The notes below the pieces were generated by a model, which worked only from the letters and a program-made list of their open reading frames with translations, did no database searches and was not told the DNA's origin. A stretch of 64,000 nt of DNA from Enterobacter sp. R1(2018) (GTDB lineage Bacteria; Pseudomonadota; Gammaproteobacteria; Enterobacterales; Enterobacteriaceae), in assembly GCF_003628475.1 (NCBI RefSeq), contig NZ_RCAA01000020.1, positions 38,483 to 102,482 of the forward strand. The letters are read 5' to 3'. Position numbers and translations under genes: made by a program. Below are positions 17,825 to 27,508 of the stretch, in pieces (positions within the stretch are counted from its first letter, which is position 1; every line of letters starts with the position of its first letter).

Positions 17825-18737
17825 ATTTCTCAATGCGAAATATCGCCATATTAAGGCGCGACATAATATCCCTTATCAGGAGCCCGCTTCAGGCTCAAAA
17901 GCCGTGCCGGTAACCTCTATTGTTATTCCTTGCGCTGGTGCGGATTACATTGAAGAAGGACTGCTTTCAGCGACGTTTGCCGCGCGTTTCGCGCCTGATG
18001 TACAAGAAATCGTGATTGTTTCCGATCGTCCGGCCGAAGAGTTTGGCGAACTACCGGCTAAAACCCGCGTTGCCACGCTTAATTTACCGCAGCGCGAAGA
18101 AGGTTACCGCTATAAACAAATCTATCTGAGCCGGTTGATCAAACTGAATGCTCCATTGCAGGCGCGCACAGACGGCATTTTGATGATCGATTCAGACCTC
18201 AACCTGCTGCAGATGCCAAAATTTAAAATCGAAGAGCAGCATATCTACTCCAGCTTCCGCCAGGGGAAAATGATTGCCAAGCTGAACGGCGCGCCTGCCG
18301 AAAAAATCCCGGCCTATTATAAAGATACGGTTCGTCCATATATTGTTGATCACGTAAACGGCGCATTTTTAGCGGCAACGCGCAAAACCTGGCGCCGAAT
18401 TTGTCCTTTATGGCTGACGCTATTCCAGGATACCTGGGAGCTGATGGATGATAGCCAGCCGCCTACGGATCAGCTGCCGCTGGCCGCACTGCTGGACATG
18501 TTGGATATCCGCACGGTGAATTTGGGTGACTGGATGAACTGGCCGGTATCGAAGAAAATCGGCGGCACACCCTCGGTTATCCCTAAACCGGTCGTTGGCG
18601 CCCACGGCGGTTTCCCGCTGTCCGAATGGCAGAAATATCTTGCCTCGCCCGAGAGCGAGCTGCTGTTTAAAGGTCAGGATTACACGCGCAAAGTCCGTTA
18701 TCTGACGGATGCGGAAAAACAAACCGCCAGCAAGTAA
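17817..18737 (+). CDS. Putative GT-A type glycosyltransferase, unknown specificity
   Basis: A 306-residue protein that I cannot assign to a named gene. It resembles a GT-A fold enzyme: a beta-strand start VTSIVIPCAGADYIEEGL near 32-49 as in GT2 enzymes, and a DxD-type metal motif (DSD, residues 125-127, in GILMIDSDLNLL). The C-terminal half has a tryptophan-rich stretch but no clear membrane segment. The start overlaps the preceding GT4 stop by eight bases (ATGTTTAA), so the two products are probably made together. A bidirectional terminator follows. Confidence 0.7.
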   Translation: MFKFLNAKYRHIKARHNIPYQEPASGSKAVPVTSIVIPCAGADYIEEGLLSATFAARFAPDVQEIVIVSDRPAEEFGELPAKTRVATLNLPQREEGYRYKQIYLSRLIKLNAPLQARTDGILMIDSDLNLLQMPKFKIEEQHIYSSFRQGKMIAKLNGAPAEKIPAYYKDTVRPYIVDHVNGAFLAATRKTWRRICPLWLTLFQDTWELMDDSQPPTDQLPLAALLDMLDIRTVNLGDWMNWPVSKKIGGTPSVIPKPVVGAHGGFPLSEWQKYLASPESELLFKGQDYTRKVRYLTDAEKQTASK

Positions 18738-18755
18738 GATCCGATAAGTGAAGAG

Positions 18756-18783
18756 CAAAAAGGCCGGTTTCCCGGCCTTTTCT
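18756..18783. terminator. Bidirectional terminator between the glycosyltransferase unit and tdh
   Basis: AAAAAGGCCGG-TTT-CCGGCCTTTTT hairpin between two convergent units; T tracts on both strands. Confidence 0.9.
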
Positions 18784-18797
18784 TCATTCAGACTTTG

Positions 18798-19823
18798 TTA
18801 ATCCCAGCTGAGAATAACTTTCCCGGACTGTCCGGAACGCATTGCATCAAAGCCTTGCTGGAAATCATCGATGCCAAAGCGGTGGGTAATGATTGGCGAA
18901 AGATCCAGACCAGACTGGATCAGCGCCGCCATCTTGTACCAGGTTTCGAACATTTCTCGTCCGTAAATCCCTTTAATGAACAAACCCTTGAAGATAACTT
19001 TAGTCCAATCGATAGACATATCTGAAGGAGGAATACCCAACATGGCGATTCGGCCGCCGTGGTTCATAGTATCGAGCATAGTACGAAAAGCCGGCGGCGC
19101 GCCGGACATTTCCAGGCCCACATCGAACCCTTCGGTCATGCCCAGCTCTTTCATCACGTCGTTGAGGTTTTCTTTACTGACGTTCACCGCGCGGGTCACG
19201 CCCATTTCGCGCGCCAGCTCAAGACGATATTCGTTCACATCGGTTATCACGACGTTACGCGCGCCAACGTGTTTAGCGACCGCCGCGGCCATAATGCCAA
19301 TCGGGCCGGCGCCGGACACCAGCACGTCTTCTCCGACCAGGTCAAAAGACAGCGCGGTGTGAACCGCATTGCCAAACGGGTCGAAGATAGAGGCCAGATC
19401 GTCAGAAATATTGTCCGGGACCTTAAAGGCGTTAAAGGCTGGCAGCACCAGATATTCCGCAAAACAGCCCGGACGGTTAACGCCGACGCCGGTAGTATTG
19501 CGGCAAAGGTGAGTGCGGCCCGCGCGGCAGTTACGGCAGTGGCCGCAGGTGATATGCCCTTCGCCAGAAACGCGATCGCCAATTTTAAAGCCTTTTACTT
19601 CCTGGCCGATGCCAACCACTTCACCCACATACTCATGGCCAACGACCATCGGCACCGGGATGGTCTTCTGTGACCATTCATCCCAGTTATAAATATGCAC
19701 GTCGGTCCCGCAGATAGCGGTTTTACGGATTTTGATCAGCAGATCGTTATGGCCCATTTCCGGTTTGGGCGCATCCGTCATCCAGATGCCCTCTTCTGCT
19801 TTCAGTTTTGCTAATGCTTTCAT
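18798..19823 (-). CDS. tdh: L-threonine 3-dehydrogenase Tdh
   Basis: NAD-dependent, zinc-containing medium-chain dehydrogenase that oxidises threonine to 2-amino-3-ketobutyrate, which Kbl then cleaves. The 341-residue length is exact. Visible are the catalytic zinc ligands in ICGTDVHIY (C38) and GHEYVG, the structural-zinc cysteines [15 protein letters not shown] near 93-107, and the Rossmann loop VSGAGPIG near 172. The ATG at 19823 was chosen for the conserved [14 protein letters not shown] terminus; a 23-codon upstream extension would overlap kbl. It follows kbl by 10 bases. Confidence 0.98.
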   Translation of the reverse strand: MKALAKLKAEEGIWMTDAPKPEMGHNDLLIKIRKTAICGTDVHIYNWDEWSQKTIPVPMVVGHEYVGEVVGIGQEVKGFKIGDRVSGEGHITCGHCRNCRAGRTHLCRNTTGVGVNRPGCFAEYLVLPAFNAFKVPDNISDDLASIFDPFGNAVHTALSFDLVGEDVLVSGAGPIGIMAAAVAKHVGARNVVITDVNEYRLELAREMGVTRAVNVSKENLNDVMKELGMTEGFDVGLEMSGAPPAFRTMLDTMNHGGRIAMLGIPPSDMSIDWTKVIFKGLFIKGIYGREMFETWYKMAALIQSGLDLSPIITHRFGIDDFQQGFDAMRSGQSGKVILSWD

Positions 19824-19833
19824 GACCGCTCCC

Positions 19834-21030
19834 TCAGGCGATAACGCCCAACTGTTTACCGATACGCGTAAATGCGGCAACCGCACGTTCAATTTGCTCT
19901 GTAGTGTGCGCCGCAGACATTTGTGTACGAATACGCGCCTGACCTTTTGGGACTACCGGATAGAAGAACCCGGTGACGTAAATGCCTTCTTTTTGCAGTT
20001 CGCGGGCAAAGTTTTGCGCCACGACCGCTTCGCCGAGCATAACGGGAATAATGGCGTGATCGGCGCCCGCCAGGGTGTATCCCGCCGCCGTCATTTTTTC
20101 GCGGAACAGGCGTGCGTTAGCCCACAGACGTTCGCGAAGTTCGGCGCCTGTTTCCAGCATTTCCAGAACCTGGATCGAGGCTGAAACAATTGCCGGCGCC
20201 AGGGAATTGGAGAAGAGATAAGGACGAGAACGCTGACGCAGCCATTCGATGACCTCTTTACGACCGGCGGTATAGCCGCCGGAAGCTCCGCCAAGCGCTT
20301 TACCCAGAGTACCGGTGATAATGTCCACACGATCCATTACTTCACAGTATTCATGGGTGCCGCGTCCGTTTTCACCTACGAAGCCAACAGCATGGGAATC
20401 ATCGACCATGACCAGCGCATCATACTTGTCCGCCAGATCGCACACGCCTTTCAGGTTGGCAATGACGCCATCCATCGAGAAGACGCCGTCGGTTGCAATC
20501 ATCACGTGGCGAGCGCCTGCCGCACGTGCTTCCTGCAGGCGCGCCTCCAGCTCCTGCATATCGTTGTTGGCATAGCGATAACGCTGTGCTTTACATAAAC
20601 GCACGCCGTCAATGATGGAGGCATGATTTAACGCATCGGAAATAATGGCATCTTCCGGCCCAAGCAGGGTTTCAAACAGCCCGCCGTTGGCGTCAAAGCA
20701 GGAGGAGTAAAGAATGGCGTCATCCATTCCCAGGAATCCCGCCAGCTTGCCTTCCAGTTCTTTATGGCTGTCTTGCGTGCCGCAGATGAAGCGAACTGAA
20801 GCCATCCCGAAACCGTGCTTATCCATCCCTTGCTTCGCCGCTTCGATAAGCTGCGGGTGGTTTGCAAGCCCCAGATAGTTATTGGCGCAGAAGTTAATAA
20901 CGTGGCTGCCGTCAGCAACGGTGATATCAGCCTGTTGCGCTGAGGTGATAATACGTTCTTCTTTAAAAAGGCCTTCCAGGCGTGCGGTATCAAGCTGGGA
21001 CGTTAACTGTTGGTAAAAATCTTCGCGCAT
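19834..21030 (-). CDS. kbl: 2-amino-3-ketobutyrate CoA ligase (glycine C-acetyltransferase) Kbl
   Basis: PLP enzyme that splits 2-amino-3-ketobutyrate with CoA into glycine and acetyl-CoA. The 398-residue protein of the alpha-oxoamine synthase family has the cofactor lysine in [13 protein letters not shown] near 244, the [16 protein letters not shown] block, and [15 protein letters not shown] near 45. First gene of the kbl-tdh operon and divergent from hldD across 217 bases. In E. coli this operon is Lrp- and leucine-controlled; no site was identified here. Confidence 0.98.
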   Translation of the reverse strand: MREDFYQQLTSQLDTARLEGLFKEERIITSAQQADITVADGSHVINFCANNYLGLANHPQLIEAAKQGMDKHGFGMASVRFICGTQDSHKELEGKLAGFLGMDDAILYSSCFDANGGLFETLLGPEDAIISDALNHASIIDGVRLCKAQRYRYANNDMQELEARLQEARAAGARHVMIATDGVFSMDGVIANLKGVCDLADKYDALVMVDDSHAVGFVGENGRGTHEYCEVMDRVDIITGTLGKALGGASGGYTAGRKEVIEWLRQRSRPYLFSNSLAPAIVSASIQVLEMLETGAELRERLWANARLFREKMTAAGYTLAGADHAIIPVMLGEAVVAQNFARELQKEGIYVTGFFYPVVPKGQARIRTQMSAAHTTEQIERAVAAFTRIGKQLGVIA

Positions 21031-21176
21031 CGCGATTCTCCAGGCAGGGCAAATTTCGGCACATCTTACCCAAACCTATACCAGGAGACGAGATTACGCT
21101 TCAGAGAAATTGAATTTTGCAGGATAAATCACGAGGGTCGGAAACTTCGTCTGATTAGGCGGGTCTTTGATTGTAA

Positions 21177-21185
21177 TGGTATGAT
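21177..21185 (+). promoter_or_regulatory. Candidate extended -10 promoter for hldD
   Basis: TGG-TATGAT is an extended -10 element 63 bases before the hldD start. No strong -35 is seen at the right distance. It is the best sigma-70-like element in the kbl-hldD gap; E. coli hldD also has a heat-shock promoter, which I could not pick out here. Confidence 0.45.
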
Positions 21186-21247
21186 AAGAGCCATTAGCGC
21201 GTGAGGTATCGTACCTTGCGACCCCCTATATTGTTAAGGTCACGCTT

Positions 21248-22180
21248 ATGATTATTGTCACCGGTGGTGCCGGTTTTATCGGCAGCAACATTGTTAAGTC
21301 GCTGAATGATATTGGTTATAAAGATATTCTGGTGGTGGACAACCTGAAGGATGGCACCAAGTTTGTAAACCTGGTCGATCTGAATATCGCCGATTATATG
21401 GATAAGGAAGATTTCTTAATCCAGCTGATGGCGGGTGAAGAGTTCGGCGAAATCGAAGCGATTTTCCATGAAGGCGCCTGTTCATCCACCACCGAGTGGG
21501 ATGGCAAGTACATGATGGATAATAACTATCAGTACTCTAAAGAGGTGTTGCATTACTGCCTGGAGCGTGAAATTCCGTTCCTCTATGCCTCTTCCGCAGC
21601 GACCTACGGCGGCCGTAACAGCGATTTTATCGAATCCCGCGAATACGAGCAGCCGCTCAATGTTTACGGCTACTCTAAGTTCCTGTTCGACGAATATGTC
21701 CGCCAGATCCTGCCGGAAACCAGCTCGCAGATTACCGGCTTCCGTTATTTCAACGTTTATGGGCCTCGCGAAGGTCATAAAGGCAGTATGGCAAGCGTAG
21801 CTTTCCATCTGAACACCCAACTAAACAATGGCGAAAATCCGAAGCTGTTTGAAGGCAGCGACGGCTTTAAGCGCGATTTCATCTACGTGGGCGACGTTGC
21901 GGCGGTTAATCTGTGGTTCTGGCAGAACGGCGTATCCGGCATTTATAACTGCGGTACCGGCCGCGCCGAGTCCTTCCAGGCTATCGCCGATGCGGCCCTG
22001 GCTTTCCATAAAAAAGGCAGCATTGAGTACATTCCTTTCCCGGAAAAACTTAAAGGCCGCTATCAGGCATTTACCCAGGCCGACCTGACTAATCTGCGTG
22101 CCGCGGGCTATGACAAGCCATTCAAAACCGTTGCCGAAGGCGTAACAGAATATATGGCCTGGCTTAACCGTGACGCATAA
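21248..22180 (+). CDS. hldD: ADP-L-glycero-D-manno-heptose 6-epimerase HldD
   Basis: Last enzyme of ADP-heptose synthesis for the LPS inner core; converts the D,D to the L,D form. The 310-residue SDR protein has the NADP loop GGAGFIGSN at the N-terminus, the STTEWDGK region, and the catalytic [11 protein letters not shown] (Y and K). It heads the cluster hldD-waaF-waaC, with waaF starting 17 bases after its stop. Confidence 0.99.
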   Translation: MIIVTGGAGFIGSNIVKSLNDIGYKDILVVDNLKDGTKFVNLVDLNIADYMDKEDFLIQLMAGEEFGEIEAIFHEGACSSTTEWDGKYMMDNNYQYSKEVLHYCLEREIPFLYASSAATYGGRNSDFIESREYEQPLNVYGYSKFLFDEYVRQILPETSSQITGFRYFNVYGPREGHKGSMASVAFHLNTQLNNGENPKLFEGSDGFKRDFIYVGDVAAVNLWFWQNGVSGIYNCGTGRAESFQAIADAALAFHKKGSIEYIPFPEKLKGRYQAFTQADLTNLRAAGYDKPFKTVAEGVTEYMAWLNRDA

Positions 22181-22196
22181 GCAGGTAGCCTGAAGT

Positions 22197-23246
22197 ATGA
22201 AAATTCTGGTGATTGGCCCGTCATGGGTGGGCGACATGATGATGTCGCAAAGTCTCTATCGCACGCTCAAGGCACGCTATCCCCAGGCGATAATCGATGT
22301 GATGGCACCGGCATGGTGCCGTCCATTGCTGTCGCGTATGCCGGAAGTCAACGAGGCGCTGGCGATGCCGCTCGGCCACGGCGCGCTGGAAATCGGCGAA
22401 CGCCGTCGTCTGGGCCATGCCCTGAGAGAAAAGCGCTATGATCGGGCGTATGTGTTGCCCAACTCTTTCAAATCCGCACTCGTCCCCTTCTTCGCTAAAG
22501 TACCGCAGCGTACGGGCTGGCGTGGCGAGATGCGCTACGGCGTGCTTAACGACGCGCGGGTGCTGGATAAACAAGCCTGGCCGCTGATGGTGGAGCGCTA
22601 CGTTGCCCTGGCTTATGACAAAGGTGTAATGCAGTCGGCGAAGGATCTTCCCCAGCCGTTACTGTGGCCTGAGTTACAGGTCAACGAAAGCGAAAAAACC
22701 CAGACGTGCGCGGCTTTTAACCTCGATGCCTCACGTCCGATTATCGGCTTTTGTCCGGGAGCCGAATTTGGTCCGGCTAAACGTTGGCCGCACTATCACT
22801 ATGCAACGCTTGCCGGTAAGCTCATTGATGCAGGTTATCAGGTCGTGCTGTTTGGCTCTGCGAAAGACAAAGAAACAGGGAATGATATCCTCGCCGCTTT
22901 AACAACCAGCCAGCAGGGGCACTGCCGCAATCTGGCGGGTGATACCGCGCTGGAGCAGGCCGTCATTTTACTGGCCGCCTGTAAGGGCGTCGTCACCAAC
23001 GATTCCGGCCTGATGCATGTCGCTGCGGCACTTAATCGTCCTCTGGTTGCGTTATATGGGCCGAGCAGTCCGGACTTTACGCCGCCGCTGTCCCATCAGG
23101 CACGAGTGATTCGCCTTATAAGCGGCTATCATAAAGTGCGTAAAGGCGATGCCGCCGAAGGCTATCACCAAAGTTTGATTGATATCACGCCCGAGCGCGT
23201 AATGGACGAGTTAACCGCTCTGCTGTCAGCCGGGAAGGAAGTTTAA
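22197..23246 (+). CDS. waaF: ADP-heptose:LPS heptosyltransferase II (WaaF)
   Basis: Adds the second heptose (HepII) to HepI in the LPS inner core at the cytoplasmic face of the inner membrane. The 349-residue GT9 protein has MKILVIGPSWVGDMMMSQ at the N-terminus, the donor-site block GFCPGAEFGPAKRWP near 183, and VVTNDSGLMHVAAALNRPLVALYG near 260. Its stop overlaps the waaC start by one base (TAATG). Confidence 0.98.
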   Translation: MKILVIGPSWVGDMMMSQSLYRTLKARYPQAIIDVMAPAWCRPLLSRMPEVNEALAMPLGHGALEIGERRRLGHALREKRYDRAYVLPNSFKSALVPFFAKVPQRTGWRGEMRYGVLNDARVLDKQAWPLMVERYVALAYDKGVMQSAKDLPQPLLWPELQVNESEKTQTCAAFNLDASRPIIGFCPGAEFGPAKRWPHYHYATLAGKLIDAGYQVVLFGSAKDKETGNDILAALTTSQQGHCRNLAGDTALEQAVILLAACKGVVTNDSGLMHVAAALNRPLVALYGPSSPDFTPPLSHQARVIRLISGYHKVRKGDAAEGYHQSLIDITPERVMDELTALLSAGKEV

Positions 23247-24223
23247 TGCGGGTACTGATCGTTAAAACATCATCCATGGGCGATGTCCTGCACACGCTCC
23301 CCGCGCTAACCGATGCCACAAAGGCGATTCCAGGCATACGCTTTGACTGGGCGGTCGAGGAAGGTTTTGCACAGATCCCCACATGGCACCCTGCGGTAGA
23401 TAAAGTCTTTCCTGTCGCCATTCGCCGCTGGCGGAAAAATTGGTTTTCAGCGCCTGTTAAAGCAGAGCGAAAAGCGTTTTACCAGTCGTTGCGTGCTGCA
23501 CAATACGATGCCGTTATTGATGCGCAAGGGCTGATCAAAAGCGCCGCGTTGGTCACCCGTAAAGCCCGGGGCGTGAAGCATGGCATGGACTGGCACAGTG
23601 CCCGCGAGCCGCTGGCAAGCCTCTTCTATAACAAAAAGCACGCTATTGCAAAACAGCAGCATGCGGTTGAACGTACAAGAGAATTATTTGCCAAAAGCAT
23701 TGGATATGAAAAACCTGCGCAGCAGGGCGATTATGCAATAGCACCGCATTTCCTTGCCGGTGCGCCTGCTGATGCGAATAAGTACGTTGTTTTTCTTCAT
23801 GCCACTACGCGTGATGAAAAGCACTGGCCAGAATCAAACTGGCGGGATCTTATTCAATTAATGCACAAAACGGGCTTACGTATTAAACTCCCGTGGGGTG
23901 CAGAGCATGAACGTGAAAGGGCAACCCGCCTGGCTGAAGGATTCGATTATGTTGAGGTGTTGCCTCGTTTATCCCTTGAACAGGTGGCAAAGCAACTTGC
24001 GGGGGCGTTAGCTGTCGTCTCGGTAGATACCGGATTGAGCCATCTCACCGCTGCGCTCAATCGGCCAAATATTACGCTGTATGGACCGACCGATCCGGGG
24101 TTGATTGGCGGTTACGGGCAGAATCAGCATGAAATCACCGGCGCAGGAAAAAGTATGGCTAACATCACGGCAGCTGAAGCATTTAGCGTACTCCAGACTT
24201 CGACTCAATTAGCTACAGAATAA
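23246..24223 (+). CDS. waaC: ADP-heptose:LPS heptosyltransferase I (WaaC)
   Basis: Adds the first heptose to Kdo2-lipid A. The 325-residue GT9 enzyme has MRVLIVKTSSMGDVLHTLPAL with the catalytic aspartate, the FLHATTRDEKHWPE donor block near 180-195, and VDTGLSHLTAALNRPN near 260. It is slightly longer than E. coli WaaC (319). Base composition becomes more AT-rich towards its end and in the next genes. The stop is followed after six bases by the next glycosyltransferase. Confidence 0.98.
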   Translation: MRVLIVKTSSMGDVLHTLPALTDATKAIPGIRFDWAVEEGFAQIPTWHPAVDKVFPVAIRRWRKNWFSAPVKAERKAFYQSLRAAQYDAVIDAQGLIKSAALVTRKARGVKHGMDWHSAREPLASLFYNKKHAIAKQQHAVERTRELFAKSIGYEKPAQQGDYAIAPHFLAGAPADANKYVVFLHATTRDEKHWPESNWRDLIQLMHKTGLRIKLPWGAEHERERATRLAEGFDYVEVLPRLSLEQVAKQLAGALAVVSVDTGLSHLTAALNRPNITLYGPTDPGLIGGYGQNQHEITGAGKSMANITAAEAFSVLQTSTQLATE

Positions 24224-24229
24224 CGATTA

Positions 24230-25318
24230 ATGAGCTATCTATTACTTTTCATCCTTTTGCTGCCTTTCAAGCTGATCGGTAAGCTATTTTATAAAAAGTC
24301 AGGCCGTAATCTGGTGATTCAGACGGCTAAAATCGGCGATTTCATAAACGTTACGCCTCTGCTCGCTCATCTGAAACACAGCGACGTCCTGATCGGTAAG
24401 GCGGTTTTACCGCTGGCTAAAAACGACGAAACTATCGACACCATTTTTCTGGTAGAAGAACATAAAAAAAGCCTGTGGGGTAAATTTCGCCTCGTCTTCA
24501 GGCTGATGAACCGCTATGAAAATGTTTACCTGTTGCAGCCTAACAGCCTGAATCTGTTCTTTGCCGCTGTCTGTAATGCCACCAATAAACAGTTTTTAAG
24601 CACTTATACACGTCGTTGGTACCATGCTCTGTTTTACTTGACCGCCAATGGCGTCGTGGAACATACCAAAGACCAGCTGACCGTTGATGATTATCTTAAG
24701 CTTGCGGATCGTAATCTCACCTGGCGCGACTATCCGAAACACGCTACTTATCCTTTAAGAAGGCCAACAACTTATCCCGTCTCGCTTGATAAACAAAATG
24801 TAATAAAAATAGGGCTAAGCATTTCAGCGGGGAATAAATCAAAAACTATTCCACCGGTTATCTGGAAAAAAATATTTGAATCACTCGCTGATTTAAAATG
24901 TGTTTATTATATCTTTGGTCCCAAAAACGAGCAGGTATGGCTCGACGATTTGAATCGCGAAATAGAAACGCGTGAGGACATTATTAGCTTGATTGGACAG
25001 CTTCCTTTAGAAGATGTTCCTTTTGCTATTAGTAAAATGGATTTTTATATAGCCTCCGATTCCGGAAATGTTTATATAGCTGATGCCGTAGGCGTGCCTA
25101 TTGTCCTCATCTATGGGCCATGTTGTATGACCGAACAAAGGCCATTAGGCAATGTTTTGCTTCTTGGTAAAAAAGAAAATGAGAAATCATTTATATTCGA
25201 AGCTCCTTATTATTTTGATACTACTCGAGAAGAGTTGTTTGGTTTGAGTGAAGCGGATCTGAACGCAATTCATCTTTTCATTACTAAACATTTATCTGAA
25301 AAGATCATTAAAGAATGA
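24230..25318 (+). CDS. GT9-like LPS core glycosyltransferase, specificity unknown
   Basis: A 362-residue protein with a hydrophobic N-terminus (about residues 2-18) that may tether it to the inner membrane, then a heptosyltransferase-like GT-B fold: TAKIGDFINVTPLLAHL near 33-49 mirrors the WaaC/WaaF N-terminal motif, and DFYIASDSGNVYIADAVGVPIVLIYGP near 275-300 mirrors their C-terminal donor site. The sequence is diverged from WaaF, WaaC and WaaQ, so the sugar may not be heptose. It is AT-rich compared with its neighbours, and its run with the next two genes forms the variable section of the core locus. Confidence 0.8.
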   Translation: MSYLLLFILLLPFKLIGKLFYKKSGRNLVIQTAKIGDFINVTPLLAHLKHSDVLIGKAVLPLAKNDETIDTIFLVEEHKKSLWGKFRLVFRLMNRYENVYLLQPNSLNLFFAAVCNATNKQFLSTYTRRWYHALFYLTANGVVEHTKDQLTVDDYLKLADRNLTWRDYPKHATYPLRRPTTYPVSLDKQNVIKIGLSISAGNKSKTIPPVIWKKIFESLADLKCVYYIFGPKNEQVWLDDLNREIETREDIISLIGQLPLEDVPFAISKMDFYIASDSGNVYIADAVGVPIVLIYGPCCMTEQRPLGNVLLLGKKENEKSFIFEAPYYFDTTREELFGLSEADLNAIHLFITKHLSEKIIKE

Positions 25319-25342
25319 TAGTTTCGATTAGCTTTTGTATTA

Positions 25343-26275
25343 ATGAGTAGGGATATGGCCAACAAACCACTTCTGAGTATAATTATCGCAGCGCATAACT
25401 GCGAAAAGACCATCGATGCTACGTTTCAGAGCCTGCTTAAAGCTCTCGGCTCGGCTATAGAACAAGCTGAAGTTATTATTATTAATGACGCCTCCGAGGA
25501 TGATACTGGCGAGAAAATCTCTCATTTTGCTAAAAGCTACCCACAGATTTCTGTCTTCAGCGTTGACTATAAAAACATAGGCAAGGTACGTCAGCATGGT
25601 ATTTCTCTCTCCCGCGGTGAATACATAACCATGCTGGATAGCGATGACTTAATGAAAGCAGGCAGTCTCCCTGACATTATAGATTTTCTGCATAATAAAC
25701 ATCCCGATTTATTGTTAACCCGTCTGCATGAGATTCGCGACCTTAATAAAATCGATCATTACTGGTCCGGCTTAAGTCCTGAAAAGATTTCCAGAAACGA
25801 TACTATTACTCGATTTTTAATTCATAAAGAACTTCAGGCTCACTTAATTGGCCAATTTATTAAGAGAGAGATTTACCTTAAGCATAGCATTCCAGCAATG
25901 ACCTGTTATGAAGACTTTTATATTTTCCCCAGCATCCTAATGGATTCCAGTAATATATATTTCCAGCGCGATAGCCATTATTATTATATAAAACGCGCGG
26001 GAAGCTTATCCTCAACTCCGGATGAAGATAAAATATCCAATTTGATTGCTTGTACACAAAGAATGGAAGAGGTTTTACCTAAGAAATTCCATTATTTAAT
26101 TTTATGTCACTGGCTGGATATTTTTATTAAATATGGCAACCTTTTAAAAAATGACAGCCAAAAGGAAACCGTGAAAAAACATGTCCTGATGACGCATTCG
26201 CCAGGATTTTTTCTAAATATAACCGTGCGTTTTAGCTATAAGAGAAAAGCATTGAGTACATTATGGAAAAATTAA
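25343..26275 (+). CDS. GT2 family glycosyltransferase of the LPS core locus
   Basis: A 310-residue GT-A protein. LLSIIIAAHNCEKTIDAT at residues 9-26 is the GT2 nucleotide-binding start, IIINDASEDDTG follows, and the metal motif DSDD occurs in ITMLDSDDLMKAG near residue 98. The acceptor half includes CYEDFYIFPSIL. The sugar is not predictable from sequence. A second in-frame ATG at 25355 is an alternative start, but it has no well-spaced ribosome site. The gene is AT-rich and overlaps waaL by 13 bases. Confidence 0.85.
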   Translation: MSRDMANKPLLSIIIAAHNCEKTIDATFQSLLKALGSAIEQAEVIIINDASEDDTGEKISHFAKSYPQISVFSVDYKNIGKVRQHGISLSRGEYITMLDSDDLMKAGSLPDIIDFLHNKHPDLLLTRLHEIRDLNKIDHYWSGLSPEKISRNDTITRFLIHKELQAHLIGQFIKREIYLKHSIPAMTCYEDFYIFPSILMDSSNIYFQRDSHYYYIKRAGSLSSTPDEDKISNLIACTQRMEEVLPKKFHYLILCHWLDIFIKYGNLLKNDSQKETVKKHVLMTHSPGFFLNITVRFSYKRKALSTLWKN

Positions 26276-27477
26276 GATCACGACTTTATATAGCTGTTTT
26301 CTTCTTTGCTCTGCTGTCCATCGCCTTTGCTTTATTAAGCAATGGAAGGCAAAAAGATTTTTACTATATCGCTGTTTATCTCGCGATAGTAGGTATAATC
26401 TTCGAGCGGAAAAAACTGACTCTTAAAAAATTTAATATCGCTTATCCCATATTAATTATTGGGCTGGTGAAAATTAGCTGGTTTTTTATATTCCAGCATG
26501 AGCCACAAGGTTACAATCTTTATAGCGACCAGTTCAATGGTGGTAAAAAATTACTCTTAGGTGGTTTTTTAATTTTCTATCTCTCACAGTTCACCGATTA
26601 TTTAAAAAGCATTGACTTTAAAAAATTGACATTGTTAATTTTAGGAGCTGGGTTTATATTTGCTTCCGGCTATGCTATTTGGCAATCCTTACAAGGGGCC
26701 GGACGTGCAGAGATGGCTATTAATAGAGCCACTATTTCCGCATATATTTACTCAACACTAAGTATTATTGTTGTTTATTTCTTATATGAGAAAAAGAATG
26801 CTCTTTACTACTGTCTCGCCGCATTGATAATCGTTATATCTTTTATCATTACGATTCTTACCGGGACAAGAGCCGCGATAATTTGTCATTTACTCATTAT
26901 TGCATGTATGACTTTTTATCATTTCAAAAAAATACATTTTAAATCTATTGTGATAGTTCTTGTGGTCTCGACAATTGCTATCGCATTCTTATATAATCAT
27001 TATATACATCCAAGGATTATCCAAACCTATAATGAAGTGACTCTTTATCAAGAGGGGCGCGATAATTCGTCTTTGGGTGCGCGTTTTTCAATGTGGAAAG
27101 TAGGATTAAATAACTTCTCCCACGCCCCGTTTGGGCAATCATTTAAATCAAGATTCGATTACAGTGCGCACTATGTACATGAAAAACCACAATACCGTAC
27201 TGCGATGCAGTTTATTTCTGTCCATTTACATGACGAACTGATTGAAACTCTTTCGTTGCAGGGTATTTTTGGCGGAATGGCGTTACTTTGGTTTTATATT
27301 AGCATCATATGGGTTTCGCTCAAGAATCGTAATACTCCTTTATTATTTACGCTCAATTGCATGATCGTTTATGGACTTAGCGATGTTTTACTCTTAAGTT
27401 CTGAAGCCATTTTATTCTATATGGCATTAATAGGAATCTGTAGCGTTATGCTTACCAGGCAAAACGAAAAAGTTTAA
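26263..27477 (+). CDS. waaL: O-antigen ligase WaaL
   Basis: Inner-membrane ligase that transfers O-antigen from undecaprenyl diphosphate to the completed lipid A-core on the periplasmic side. The 404-residue protein is highly hydrophobic with about ten to twelve spans. The family motifs are visible: the arginine in TGTRAA (R203) and the large periplasmic loop containing SVHLHDELIETLSLQG near residue 320, with the histidine pair that is needed in studied ligases. Sequence is AT-rich and poorly conserved outside these motifs, typical of WaaL. A terminator shared with convergent wabN follows. Confidence 0.93.
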   Translation: MEKLRSRLYIAVFFFALLSIAFALLSNGRQKDFYYIAVYLAIVGIIFERKKLTLKKFNIAYPILIIGLVKISWFFIFQHEPQGYNLYSDQFNGGKKLLLGGFLIFYLSQFTDYLKSIDFKKLTLLILGAGFIFASGYAIWQSLQGAGRAEMAINRATISAYIYSTLSIIVVYFLYEKKNALYYCLAALIIVISFIITILTGTRAAIICHLLIIACMTFYHFKKIHFKSIVIVLVVSTIAIAFLYNHYIHPRIIQTYNEVTLYQEGRDNSSLGARFSMWKVGLNNFSHAPFGQSFKSRFDYSAHYVHEKPQYRTAMQFISVHLHDELIETLSLQGIFGGMALLWFYISIIWVSLKNRNTPLLFTLNCMIVYGLSDVLLLSSEAILFYMALIGICSVMLTRQNEKV

Positions 27478-27481
27478 ATAC

Positions 27482-27508
27482 AAACCGGGCGCTTAGCCCG
27501 GTTTTTTT
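27482..27508. terminator. Terminator between waaL and wabN
   Basis: AAACCGGGC-GCTTA-GCCCGGTTT stem followed by a T tract on the plus strand. The hairpin contains the wabN stop codon (27493-27495), so the two convergent genes are packed against each other. Confidence 0.88.
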
